Assembly (NCBI GenBank): GCA_038528965.1
Contig: JBCBEC010000024.1
Span: 1 to 64,000, forward strand
Origin: Lewinella sp038528965
Lineage (GTDB): Bacteria > Bacteroidota > Bacteroidia > Chitinophagales > Saprospiraceae
Length of the DNA stretch: 64,000 nt
Direction: 5' to 3'
This document shows positions 42,444 through 50,362 of this stretch, one piece after another; the first letter of the stretch is position 1; every line of letters starts with the position of its first letter. The translations under genes and the position numbers were made by a program. The notes under the pieces were generated by a model. That model had not been told where the DNA came from. It did not search any database and saw nothing but the letters and a program-made list of their open reading frames with translations.

Positions 42444-42863
42444 ATGAAATACGCCAACTGGATCTATGGTGCAGCACTGGCCATTATCGCTTTGGTGCTA
42501 AAGACCGTAGAATACCGCTACAGTGTTCGCGACCTCTCCACCGAGGGGCTCATACTCGCCATTGCCATCCTCTTTGCGGGTTTGGGGCTGTGGGCGGGCT
42601 GGCAACTTAGCCGTCCTCGTCAGGCCATAACAGCGACAGTCGTAGATCCCAGCGAGCGATTGCAACAACTGGGCATCTCAAAACGCGAATACGAAATCCT
42701 GCAATTGGTTGCCACCGGTTCCACCAATCAAGAGATTGCCGATCAACTATTCATTTCTCTAAATACGGTCAAAACACACCTTTCCAATTTGTACCAGAAA
42801 CTGGATGTGCGCCGGCGTACCCAGGCGGTGGAGAAGGGAAAGCAGTTGGGGTTGGTGGAGTAG
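42444..42863 (+). CDS. Membrane-anchored LuxR-type HTH regulator
   Basis: 139 residues. Two membrane helices in the first 55 residues (WIYGAALAIIALVLKTVEY and GLILAIAILFAGLGLWAGW), then a LuxR-type HTH (GISKREYEILQLVATGSTNQEIADQLFISLNTVKTHLSNLYQKL). A transcription factor tied to the membrane, without a receiver domain. It resembles Bacteroidota proteins often paired with DUF4199 genes, which is the case here after a repeat-filled gap. Confidence 0.82.
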   Translation: MKYANWIYGAALAIIALVLKTVEYRYSVRDLSTEGLILAIAILFAGLGLWAGWQLSRPRQAITATVVDPSERLQQLGISKREYEILQLVATGSTNQEIADQLFISLNTVKTHLSNLYQKLDVRRRTQAVEKGKQLGLVE

Positions 42864-43256
42864 TTGATTAGTTGGGTTAGTGAATTTGGTTGATTTAGTT
42901 GTGCCTGCGGCACTGGTTGGTTGAATTGGTGAATTTAGTTGGGTTAGTTCAGCCTCCTGCGTCGGCTGTAGTTAGTTGGGTTAATCCTCCTTCGCTAAAG
43001 CTCCGGCGGATAAAATGAATTTAGTTAAGCCTACGGCCTTGATTGGTTGATTTAGTTGGTCCATTTTTGTCTGCGGCTTCGGAGGACCATCTCACATAGT
43101 TGTATTGCTAGCGTAGCTTCTAGTACCCATTCTAATTCTAACTCCCCCCCTCCTACTTTCGGGTGATTTTAGTACTAAACCCCAGAATGGTACTTTCGGG
43201 TGAGGGCATAAGTCGATGAAAAGGAGGTACTTGCGCATAAATCAAAATCATCTATC
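42864..43256. repeat. Intergenic repeat block (C) and possible operators
   Basis: 393 bp with no gene. Words of the TTGGTTGAATTGGTGAATTTAGTTGG type fill 42864-43075. Positions 42981-43024 are the exact reverse complement of 32011-32054. The last 100 bp differ: a 13-bp direct repeat TACTTTCGGGTGA at 43154-43166 and 43191-43203, with a perfect palindrome TTTAGTACTAAA (43168-43179) between. These sit 55-100 bp upstream of the DUF4199 gene and may be operators. Confidence 0.7.
43154..43203 (+). promoter_or_regulatory. Direct repeats and palindrome upstream of DUF4199 gene
   Basis: TACTTTCGGGTGA twice (43154-43166, 43191-43203) around TTTAGTACTAAA (43168-43179). Spacing centre to centre is 37 bp. 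A candidate operator for the nearby LuxR-type regulator; inference only. Confidence 0.45.
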
Positions 43257-43790
43257 ATGCAACGTACAGCACTTGTTTTTGGCCTTATTGCAGGCGTTAT
43301 TCTTGTTCTTCTTGGACAATTTGGCTTTTACCTTGGAGAACAGTTCGCAGACTGGGGTGAAGCGATTGGGTATACTACCATGCTCGCTGCGCTTTCGATG
43401 ATCTACTTCGGTATCCGCAACCAAAGAGATCAAAAGCAGGAGGGCCGTATTACCTTTGGACAGGGCGTGCAATTGGGGTTAATCATTACACTCATCGCTT
43501 CTGTTTTCTACGTAGTAGGCTGGATGGTATATTACCAAAATGGCGGTGGAGTGGAAATGATGGAGACCTACTGGCAAGGACAGCTTGAGCAAATCCGGCA
43601 GAGTGGAAAGAGTGCAGAAGAAATTGCGGCACAGATTCAACGCATGGAAGAAATGCGTGCGAGCTACAGCAACCCCTGGGTGATGGCGGGCTTTACCTTT
43701 CTGGAGATCTTCCCGATTGGTTTATTGATCACGCTGATAGCCGCTTTCTTACTGCGCACAAAAGAAAATTTTGCCGACGAAAACGCTTAG
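43257..43790 (+). CDS. DUF4199 membrane protein
   Basis: 177 residues with four membrane helices (GLIAGVILVLLGQFGFYLG, GYTTMLAALSMIYFGIRN, GLIITLIASVFYVVGWMVYY, FLEIFPIGLLITLIAAFLL) and a cytoplasmic or periplasmic helical loop. The family is Bacteroidota-specific and of unknown function. The membrane-anchored LuxR-type regulator at 42444 is its likely regulatory partner. Confidence 0.85.
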   Translation: MQRTALVFGLIAGVILVLLGQFGFYLGEQFADWGEAIGYTTMLAALSMIYFGIRNQRDQKQEGRITFGQGVQLGLIITLIASVFYVVGWMVYYQNGGGVEMMETYWQGQLEQIRQSGKSAEEIAAQIQRMEEMRASYSNPWVMAGFTFLEIFPIGLLITLIAAFLLRTKENFADENA

Positions 43791-43904
43791 ATTTTAAAAA
43801 AGGAAACCCGACCAAAGTTCATTTGGTTTACCACTTTTTTTGTCTCCTAGTTTGCCTTTGAAAAAATATATTTTGGCGCAAAGGTCCTCATAGCGACTAA
43901 ATGT

Positions 43905-43912
43905 TAACTTTG
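43905..43912 (+). promoter_or_regulatory. -7 box of the Omp28-like gene
   Basis: TAACTTTG is a perfect TAnnTTTG box 42 bp before the ATG. No TTG element sits at the standard distance; a TTTG lies 29 nt upstream. Confidence 0.5.
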
Positions 43913-43953
43913 TCGGGCAAATAAGCAATATTCCTTTTTATCAATCTAAAAGT

Positions 43954-45978
43954 ATGATGCGGAAACTTCTACTTCTCGCACTAGCGTGTGCACCTATCTT
44001 TTTAATGGCGCAAGCTCAGCGCATAGCTTTGGTAGAGCATTTCACCAACGCTTCTTGTGGACCTTGTGCAGTTCAAAATCCAGATTTTAACGCACTACTG
44101 CGGGCGAATCCGGACAAGGTAATTTCTATCAAGTACCAGGCTGCTTTCCCAGGGTTTGACCCAATGAACCAGCAAAACCCAAGTGAAGTACAAACTCGTG
44201 CCAACTTCTATGGCTTGAGCGGTGTACCAACTGCTTGGTTGGACGGTTTTACTGGCGACGATTCTTACGGCGGCGGTATTGGTGCTTGGGACATCGCTGG
44301 CGGTGGTTACGCTGGTGGTCCTTACGGTCACAACCAGGCGGTAATCGATTATGCTTCGGACCAATCTACGCCGATCAGCATGGTTGTAACCCACACACTC
44401 AACGAAGACGTTACCGAAGTATCAGTCACTGTTGCGATCACTAACGAAAGTGGTGAAGACTTCACCATGGCTGACGGTCGTTTACAAGTAGCTCTGGTTG
44501 AGCGCGATATCATCTACCCCGCTGCGCCCGGATCCAACGGAGAGCTGCACTTCGAAGAGGTAATGCGTAAAATGTACCCCGATGCAGAAGGTACTACCAT
44601 GGCAACTATTGCGGCTGGTGAGACTTGGGAAACAACTATCACTGGTGCTATTCCTGATTATATCTATGGTCTGAATGAAATGCGCGTAATCGCTTTCGTA
44701 CAAGATCATTCTACTCAGGAAATCTGGCAAGCAGCTTACACCGAACCTGCGGAAATCGCTAACGGTGTTGACGGTTCTATTGGTGGCAACCTCACTGCTG
44801 ATCCCGTTGGTTTGTGTGGTGCTTCTATCACTCCAATCGTAGAGTTGGGTAACAATGGTAGTGTAGACATTACTCAAGCAGTAGTTGCTGCTTCTATCAA
44901 CGACGTTGTGGTAGAAACAATGGAATTCACTGGAACATTGGCGCCAGGTGAAACAGCAGATATCACTTTCTCAGAGCTTGTTTTGGCTGAAGCTAACAAT
45001 GCGTTGTCATTCTCACTATTGGAAGTCAACAGTGGCATGGGTATTAATCTTAATACACTCAACGACCAGTCATTGACTACCGTATATGGTGCACTTTCCG
45101 AAACACCAATCGGTACTGAGCTAGAAGAAGACAACGAAAGCTATGACCTGACTTATCCAGAAACAGGCTTGGTTATTCCTAGTATTGCACTTGGTGAGTT
45201 TGGTGGTAATTCTTTCATCGTTTATGATGGTACCCAGCTACCAGCACAGAATGACGACGGAAGCGCTATCGGTGGCTATGGTCTTTCTGATCGCTCTATC
45301 TTCATCAACTTCTACCAATGGAACCCTTCAGGTGCTACGCCTGATGATGCTTCATTGACTTACCAGAAGATCGACTTGAGCGGAGCTGTAGCTCCTGCAC
45401 TAGTGTTTGATCGCGCAAGTGCTAGTTATTCACTTGATGGTGTATCTGGCGACCGCCTGCGCATCCAGGTTTCTACTGACTGTGCTGCTACCTTTACCAC
45501 TATTTGGGACGGTTCTGGTAACAGCCTGAACACCACTGTTGGTCACGAGCCTTACTTCGTTCCTAACGCAGACGAATGGGTAACCGAAACTATTGAGCTA
45601 AGCGACTACATCGGTGAAGAGATCAACGTTCGCTTCCTGGCTACCTCTGCTTGGGGTAACAACCTGTTCCTGGACAACATCAACATCAGCGATATTGTTG
45701 GTACGCAGGAATTGACGGAAGTAAGCGAGATCAGCATGTTCCCTAACCCAGCGAACGAAATGCTACGCGTAGACTTCAACCTAGAGCAGGCAAGTCAGCT
45801 ACAAGTAGAAGTATTCAACGCTACTGGACAGCGCGTTCAGCAGTTGGGTGCTGAGAACTACAACACTGGCCGCAACCAGTTGTCACTAGACGTTTCTCAG
45901 TTCGCTAATGGTGTATACTTCTTGCGCATGTACAATGCTGACCGCGAGTTGAATCGTCGTTTCATTGTACAGCACTAA
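43954..45978 (+). CDS. T9SS-exported Omp28-like protein
   Basis: 674 residues. Signal peptide, then an Omp28 domain (IALVEHFTNASCGPCAVQNPDF) with a thioredoxin-like CGPC at Cys35-Cys38. It continues through beta-rich modules (500-590 jelly-roll-like) to a type A T9SS sorting domain (MFPNPANEMLRVDF onward, ending GVYFLRMYNADRELNRRF). The sorting domain is cut off during export and the protein displayed on or released from the surface. Codons are biased towards GCT, ACT and CTG-poor usage, suggesting strong expression. The promoter -7 box TAACTTTG is at 43905-43912 and a terminator follows at 46026. Confidence 0.87.
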   Translation: MMRKLLLLALACAPIFLMAQAQRIALVEHFTNASCGPCAVQNPDFNALLRANPDKVISIKYQAAFPGFDPMNQQNPSEVQTRANFYGLSGVPTAWLDGFTGDDSYGGGIGAWDIAGGGYAGGPYGHNQAVIDYASDQSTPISMVVTHTLNEDVTEVSVTVAITNESGEDFTMADGRLQVALVERDIIYPAAPGSNGELHFEEVMRKMYPDAEGTTMATIAAGETWETTITGAIPDYIYGLNEMRVIAFVQDHSTQEIWQAAYTEPAEIANGVDGSIGGNLTADPVGLCGASITPIVELGNNGSVDITQAVVAASINDVVVETMEFTGTLAPGETADITFSELVLAEANNALSFSLLEVNSGMGINLNTLNDQSLTTVYGALSETPIGTELEEDNESYDLTYPETGLVIPSIALGEFGGNSFIVYDGTQLPAQNDDGSAIGGYGLSDRSIFINFYQWNPSGATPDDASLTYQKIDLSGAVAPALVFDRASASYSLDGVSGDRLRIQVSTDCAATFTTIWDGSGNSLNTTVGHEPYFVPNADEWVTETIELSDYIGEEINVRFLATSAWGNNLFLDNINISDIVGTQELTEVSEISMFPNPANEMLRVDFNLEQASQLQVEVFNATGQRVQQLGAENYNTGRNQLSLDVSQFANGVYFLRMYNADRELNRRFIVQH

Positions 45979-46025
45979 GCCATTCTACAACTCCCATTAT
46001 TGGGAACCGTAATTAAGGCTAATTT

Positions 46026-46065
46026 CCGTCCCGTCACCTAGCAGACGGGACGGATTTATTTTTTT
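46026..46065 (+). terminator. Terminator of the Omp28-like gene
   Basis: A perfect 10-bp GC-rich stem (46026-46035 with 46044-46053), 8-nt loop, then ATTTATTTTTTT. Confidence 0.9.
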
Positions 46066-46094
46066 GGCTAGTCTTTTGAATTAAGTTACTTTTG
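46063..46094 (+). promoter_or_regulatory. Promoter of the T9SS cargo gene at 46119
   Basis: TTTG (46063-46066), exactly 20 nt, TACTTTTG (46087-46094): a perfect Bacteroidota promoter. It partly overlaps the previous terminator's U-tract and rules out the upstream TTG start at 46092. Confidence 0.8.
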
Positions 46095-46118
46095 TTAAGT
46101 ACAATAAATCAGACCAGT

Positions 46119-46790
46119 ATGAAGCAAAATATACTCTTACTTTTTTCTCTATTGCTAACCTTCGGACTTGCTGCCCAGAACTTAGAGTTCAGTACTAGCC
46201 CTGCGGTAGTATCTGACTTACCCTCCAGCGAATTTGAAGGCGTAGGTTATTCTACGATCATTAACACTGCTGATGTTGAGCGTAACCTAACGTGGGAACG
46301 CAACGTCATTGAAAAAACAGAGACGTGGGAAACCGCTGTTTGTGACAATATTCAGTGCTATTTCCCTACTGTTGAATCTGCAGACTTCATGCTCACACCT
46401 AATGGTGAAGGTACCATGGACGTACACGCTTACCCAGGTGGTGTAGATGGAAGTGCAGTAGTTGAAGTAATTGTTACAGACCGTGATGATCCTAACTTGA
46501 GTGTATCTAATGTCTACTACTTCAATGCCGATCCTTCAAGTACAGTGGATGTTACTCGCCAGCAGATTAAGGTTTACCCTAACCCTTCTACCGGATTGTT
46601 CTCGGTGAAGGCGGGTAAGCAACTGGCAACCGTTCAGGTTTTTAGCTTGACCGGCCAGCAGGTGAAGAACTTTACGTACAACGACGGACAGTGGTACGAT
46701 ATCTCTGATCTACCAAAAGGAACCTACGTGGTTCGTTTGATTGATCGCGACGCTCAGCAGTTGGTGACCAAATTGATGCACAAGCTGTAA
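46119..46790 (+). CDS. T9SS-exported small protein
   Basis: 223 residues. Starts at the ATG at 46119 because the promoter at 46063-46094 would overlap any earlier start. Signal peptide (ILLLFSLLLTFGLAAQ), about 120 residues of unrecognised beta-rich sequence with two cysteines (VCDNIQCYF), then a type A T9SS sorting domain (VYPNPSTGLFSV onward, ending GTYVVRLIDRDAQQLVTKLM). Function of the cargo unknown. Ends in the bidirectional terminator at 46825. Confidence 0.85.
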   Translation: MKQNILLLFSLLLTFGLAAQNLEFSTSPAVVSDLPSSEFEGVGYSTIINTADVERNLTWERNVIEKTETWETAVCDNIQCYFPTVESADFMLTPNGEGTMDVHAYPGGVDGSAVVEVIVTDRDDPNLSVSNVYYFNADPSSTVDVTRQQIKVYPNPSTGLFSVKAGKQLATVQVFSLTGQQVKNFTYNDGQWYDISDLPKGTYVVRLIDRDAQQLVTKLMHKL

Positions 46791-46824
46791 GCGATAACGA
46801 AGCTCCTATCACAGGAAAGAAAGA

Positions 46825-46859
46825 AGGATCGGTTTCCACACGGGAGCCGATCCTTTTTC
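46825..46859. terminator. Bidirectional terminator
   Basis: A 14-bp stem with one or two G-U or mismatched pairs (46825-46838 with 46843-46856), 4-nt loop, then T-run. It separates the T9SS cargo gene from the convergent trmB. Confidence 0.85.
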
Positions 46860-46882
46860 GTTTTATCTGGTGCTTAACTATA

Positions 46883-47575
46883 TTAATTTAAGCGAATACG
46901 TACATACTTAATCGTCTTACCGTCTCGTAAGTGCATATTCTCGTAGTAGGTCCGAAATGCTAATTCGGGCATGATAAGTTCCTGGTTATAGATATCATCT
47001 TGCGCTAGCAGCAGCTCGGCGTGTTCGTAGTCAGACAGCACCTCCAGCGTGAATTCGTAGAGCTCTGGAGAATCCGTTTTCAGATGAATGAGACCACCAG
47101 TAGCCATGATCTTACGGTATTCATTCAAGAAACGTGGACTGGTCAGGCGTCGGTTCTCTTTGCCTTTCTTGAGAAATGGGTCAGGAAAAGTAATCCAAAT
47201 TTCGCTGATCTCTCCAGGGCTAAAAAAGTGTGCGATCTGTTCGATACGTGTTCGTAAAAAAGCAGCATTGTGCCATTCGTTTTCCAAGGCAATGCGCGCG
47301 CCTTTCCAGATACGGGCACCTTTAATATCTACTCCGATGAAATTGCGCTCGGGAAACCGCTCCGCCAGGGCCAGGGTATATTCGCCACGGCCACAAGCCA
47401 ATTCCAGCGTTATGGGCTTTTGATTCTTAAAATGCGTCTTCGCCCACTCTCCCCGCAGTTCTACTTCCTTTCCTGCCATCCCCAGTAATTGAGGATTGTC
47501 GTGGTGGAAGTTTTCGTACACATTAGGAAACGACTGTAGATCGGCGAATTTCTGTAGCTTGTTGCGTCTGCTCAT
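46883..47575 (-). CDS. trmB: tRNA (guanine-N7-)-methyltransferase TrmB
   Basis: 230 residues. Methylates G46 in tRNA using SAM. Class I fold with ELACGRGEYTLALAERFP (motif I), FIGVDIKGARIWKGARIAL and the TrmB signature IWITFPDPFLKKGKENRRL, plus IHLKTDSPELYEFTLEVL. Cytosolic, monocistronic. A TACCTTTG box (minus strand, 47606-47599) with TTTTG 22 nt upstream is a candidate promoter. Confidence 0.93.
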   Translation of the reverse strand: MSRRNKLQKFADLQSFPNVYENFHHDNPQLLGMAGKEVELRGEWAKTHFKNQKPITLELACGRGEYTLALAERFPERNFIGVDIKGARIWKGARIALENEWHNAAFLRTRIEQIAHFFSPGEISEIWITFPDPFLKKGKENRRLTSPRFLNEYRKIMATGGLIHLKTDSPELYEFTLEVLSDYEHAELLLAQDDIYNQELIMPELAFRTYYENMHLRDGKTIKYVRIRLN

Positions 47576-47598
47576 TGTGAACTTTCATAAAACCGATT

Positions 47599-47632
47599 CA
47601 AAGGTAAGTGGAATTACCAAAATGATAGCAAA
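47599..47632 (-). promoter_or_regulatory. Candidate trmB promoter
   Basis: TACCTTTG (47606-47599) is a perfect -7 box; TTTTG lies 22 nt upstream, slightly far from the usual 20. Confidence 0.5.
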
Positions 47633-47735
47633 ACCGGTGTTTCGCACGTCAAATTATTAACAACTTATACTCCAAGGCCTACGTTTAATCAATAGTGTAT
47701 CTTTATTTTAGCAGCCGTCCTAATGCTTTAGAAGA

Positions 47736-49154
47736 ATGAAAAAGCTCGTACTACTCCCGTTATTATTCCTAGTGCTCTTTAGCAAAGCGCAAGTATTGAC
47801 TGTATCTGAAGAAATTCCGATCAACACCGATATTGCTTATGAGGTGCTAGGCGAGCTTGGCAATCACGTCCTGCTCTTTCGCGATCGCAAGACCGAGTTT
47901 GAAGTACAAGCTTTCAATTCTCAGATGCGGCAAACGTGGTCGAAAGAGATTACACTGGACCGGCGCCTGCCCAAGATCCTAGGTATTGTCCCAACTCGTG
48001 AGGACTTTACCGTAGTGTATTCCTACCGGCAGAAGGGAAATACTTTAATTAAAGCCCACCGCTATGACCCTGCGGCTAATTTGGTAGACTCGAGCTTGTT
48101 GGTAGATTTAGGATATCTGTTTTTCACTCCTCGCTTCGAACTCATTCGTTCTGAGGATCGGTCAAAGATGCTGCTCTACTACGTGGAAAACCAGGATATG
48201 ATTCACGCCTACTCTATCGACGTACCTACCCAAAGCCTGATTTGGGAGCGCAAGTTTCCGCTACAGGATGTGCTTTACGGTCGCGATTTTGTCCAAGCCT
48301 TAGTGGACAATCGAGGGGCTGCTAGTTTTGTCTTCCAGAAGGATAATTTCCGTTCCCGGCGAAAACAGCATTATTACCAGATACAAACCTATTTTGGCTC
48401 GGATGAACCCCGAATGGCCAATATTACGATGGAGGGGTACCTATCGTATGACGTATACTTTGAGGCCGACAACCTGAATAACCAAATTGTGGCGGCGGGC
48501 CTCTATACCGAGGATAATGTAGAACGAGCTAGAGGCTACTTTTATCTTCGTTACCAGCCTGATACCGACGAAAAGGTAAAAGTGCAGTTTACGCCCTTCT
48601 CTGAGGAGTTTTTACAAAATCTCCTGGGCCGTGATTATCGAGAAGGCAAAGGTTTGAATGAAACTACCGCAAGAGAGATTGTCTTACGCCGCGATGGCGG
48701 AGCACTACTTATTGCGGAGCGAAATAAGCAGCTACAAAGACGCACTGGCACGACCAGCAGGGTCTATTATGACGCGACGGTACGTAATCTCGTCGACTTC
48801 TACTTTGAGGAGGTATTTATTGTATCCATTCACCCTACCGGCGAGCTGCACTGGGAGACCATACTCCATAAGAAACAGTACAGCCAGGACGATAATGGCG
48901 TTTTTTCCAGCTATTTTCTCTTCGAAACACCGGGGCGTCTGCGTTTCTTATTCAATGATGAGATCCGGTTTGAAAATACCGTTAGCGAGTATATTATCAA
49001 CGGCCTGGGAGAGTATGATCGCAACAGTTTATTCAGTACTACTAATCTCGACTTGCGACTCCGTTTCCGGGCTTCTATCCAAATTAGCCCCAATGAACTT
49101 ATCATACCTAGCGAACGTCGGAATCGCCTAAAACTAGTCCGACTCACTTACTGA
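47736..49154 (+). CDS. Secreted protein of unknown function, 472 aa
   Basis: Signal peptide (LVLLPLLFLVLFSKAQ), then beta-rich sequence with repeating strand-loop patterns (LGNHVLLFRDRKTEFEVQAF, FTVVYSYRQKGNTLIKAHRYD, LIWERKFPLQDVLYGRDF), consistent with a propeller-like periplasmic protein. No family recognised. Monocistronic, facing the sRNA candidate downstream. Confidence 0.75.
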   Translation: MKKLVLLPLLFLVLFSKAQVLTVSEEIPINTDIAYEVLGELGNHVLLFRDRKTEFEVQAFNSQMRQTWSKEITLDRRLPKILGIVPTREDFTVVYSYRQKGNTLIKAHRYDPAANLVDSSLLVDLGYLFFTPRFELIRSEDRSKMLLYYVENQDMIHAYSIDVPTQSLIWERKFPLQDVLYGRDFVQALVDNRGAASFVFQKDNFRSRRKQHYYQIQTYFGSDEPRMANITMEGYLSYDVYFEADNLNNQIVAAGLYTEDNVERARGYFYLRYQPDTDEKVKVQFTPFSEEFLQNLLGRDYREGKGLNETTAREIVLRRDGGALLIAERNKQLQRRTGTTSRVYYDATVRNLVDFYFEEVFIVSIHPTGELHWETILHKKQYSQDDNGVFSSYFLFETPGRLRFLFNDEIRFENTVSEYIINGLGEYDRNSLFSTTNLDLRLRFRASIQISPNELIIPSERRNRLKLVRLTY

Positions 49155-49249
49155 TCGAGATCAATACCATCAAATAAGGCCTGTTTAACACCGCAATCCC
49201 AGACCTAAGCCCCGCGCTTTGTCTGGGATTGTTGCTTCAATTGAGGGCA

Positions 49250-49380
49250 TAAAAAAGATCGGTACGTATGTACCGATCCCAAAATAAACACCTAAAACCC
49301 TATTAACATCTTTAGACTGTTACCAGTCTTTTTCTTAGAGAGCTCCTGATTTTTTTCGTCTTATCAGGAAATTTGAACGC
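49250..49380 (-). ncRNA. Candidate small RNA, about 130 nt
   Basis: On the minus strand, a perfect promoter (49416-49386) leads into a transcript with three hairpins: TCCTGAT/ATCAGGA (49369-49363 with 49350-49344), AGACTG/CAGTCT (49329-49324 with 49319-49314) and the terminal stem GATCGGTAC/GTACCGATC (49278-49270 with 49265-49257) followed by U6. No ATG frame longer than five codons starts inside it. A GTG-initiated 28-codon basic frame (49398 down to the stop near 49314) overlaps it but would start upstream of the predicted transcription start. It may be a trans-acting sRNA; family unknown. Confidence 0.45.
49251..49278 (-). terminator. Terminator of the sRNA candidate
   Basis: Minus-strand 9-bp stem (49278-49270 with 49265-49257), 4-nt loop, then six U. 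Confidence 0.85.
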
Positions 49381-49385
49381 GTTCA

Positions 49386-49416
49386 CAAAGGTAAACACTT
49401 ATATTGGTTGTACCAA
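49386..49416 (-). promoter_or_regulatory. Promoter of the sRNA candidate
   Basis: TTG (49416-49414), exactly 20 nt, TACCTTTG (49393-49386), minus strand. Transcription start expected near 49380, where the palindrome GAACGCGTTC (49375-49384) lies. Confidence 0.7.
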
Positions 49417-49621
49417 CATTTCTTCACTAAAAACGGACAAACTCGTTAATTGTTTAACACTTCTTTGTTAAAGCATAATAACTTTTCCAAGTGTTATCTA
49501 ATAACGGTATTAAAATAGGAAAAGATCTTGATAGCTGAACATATAAATGTCAGATTTGGAACATTTTTAACGCTTCCTTGTTTAGCGCAAGCTGAATGCA
49601 CTATAAATCGAACTGAAAAAC

Positions 49622-50362
49622 ATGAAACGAATTTTAAAATACATCGGCCTTTCTATCCTTGGTTTAATCCTGCTTGGCGTGATTGCAGGTTTCTTTGCCA
49701 ACCAACCATTACCAACAGGTGAAGCAGGTCCCGCAGCTGATGCACTGGCCCGTAAAATGGAAACGGCCGTCAATAAAATGGCGTGGGATAGTACCCGTTT
49801 CGTCAGCTGGAAATTCCGTACTGGCACCGCCTATATGTGGGACAAAGACCGGCAAGCTGTGGTGGTAGAGTGGGGAAACAACAAAGTCCTACTGCGTACT
49901 ACTGATCAAAGCGGTAAGGTCTTCGTAGACGGAAAGGAGGTAACTGCTACCGAAGAAAAGCAAAAGATGCTAGCAAAAGCCTGGTCTCAATTTGCTAATG
50001 ATAGCTTCTGGCTTTGCGCTCCTATGAAGGCCTTCAACCCTGGTACCAGCCGGGAAATAGTGACACTGGAGGATGGAAAGCAGGGGCTACTTGTCAGTTA
50101 CAGCAGCGGTGGTGTCACACCTGGTGATGCTTATCTCTGGCATCTTGACGAAAGTGGCTTACCGGTATCCTGGCAGATGTGGGTCAAAATTATTCCGGTA
50201 GGAGGCCTATCGTTTACCTGGGAAAACTGGACAGATGCTCCTCAACCACGCATTGCCACGGAGCACAATGGCAGCCTCCTGTCGGTACCAATTATTGATT
50301 TGGAGTTCCTAACGTTTAGCGACAGTAATAATCCATTACGATCACTCTGGAGCGGCAACTAG
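49622..50362 (+). CDS. Membrane-anchored protein of unknown function
   Basis: 246 residues. One N-terminal helix (ILKYIGLSILGLILLGVIAGFFA), then a soluble domain of beta strands with Trp/Tyr-rich segments (FVSWKFRTGTAYMWDKDRQAVVVEWGNNKVLLR and LSFTWENWTDAPQPRI), probably periplasmic. Resembles several Bacteroidota hypothetical proteins but I cannot name a family. Its stop and that of the M3 peptidase share CTAG. Confidence 0.72.
   Translation: MKRILKYIGLSILGLILLGVIAGFFANQPLPTGEAGPAADALARKMETAVNKMAWDSTRFVSWKFRTGTAYMWDKDRQAVVVEWGNNKVLLRTTDQSGKVFVDGKEVTATEEKQKMLAKAWSQFANDSFWLCAPMKAFNPGTSREIVTLEDGKQGLLVSYSSGGVTPGDAYLWHLDESGLPVSWQMWVKIIPVGGLSFTWENWTDAPQPRIATEHNGSLLSVPIIDLEFLTFSDSNNPLRSLWSGN

Larger units (their letters stand above)
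49155..49621. other. Intergenic region holding a candidate minus-strand sRNA
   Basis: 467 bp without a recognised protein gene. The structured minus-strand RNA at about 49250-49380, its promoter and terminator are listed separately. Downstream, 49430-49620 is AT-rich leader of the next plus-strand gene with no clear promoter. Confidence 0.6.

Noticed and set aside
49314..49398. GTG-started 28-codon basic frame over the small RNA
   Set aside because: Its start lies upstream of the predicted transcription start; kept only as an alternative reading.
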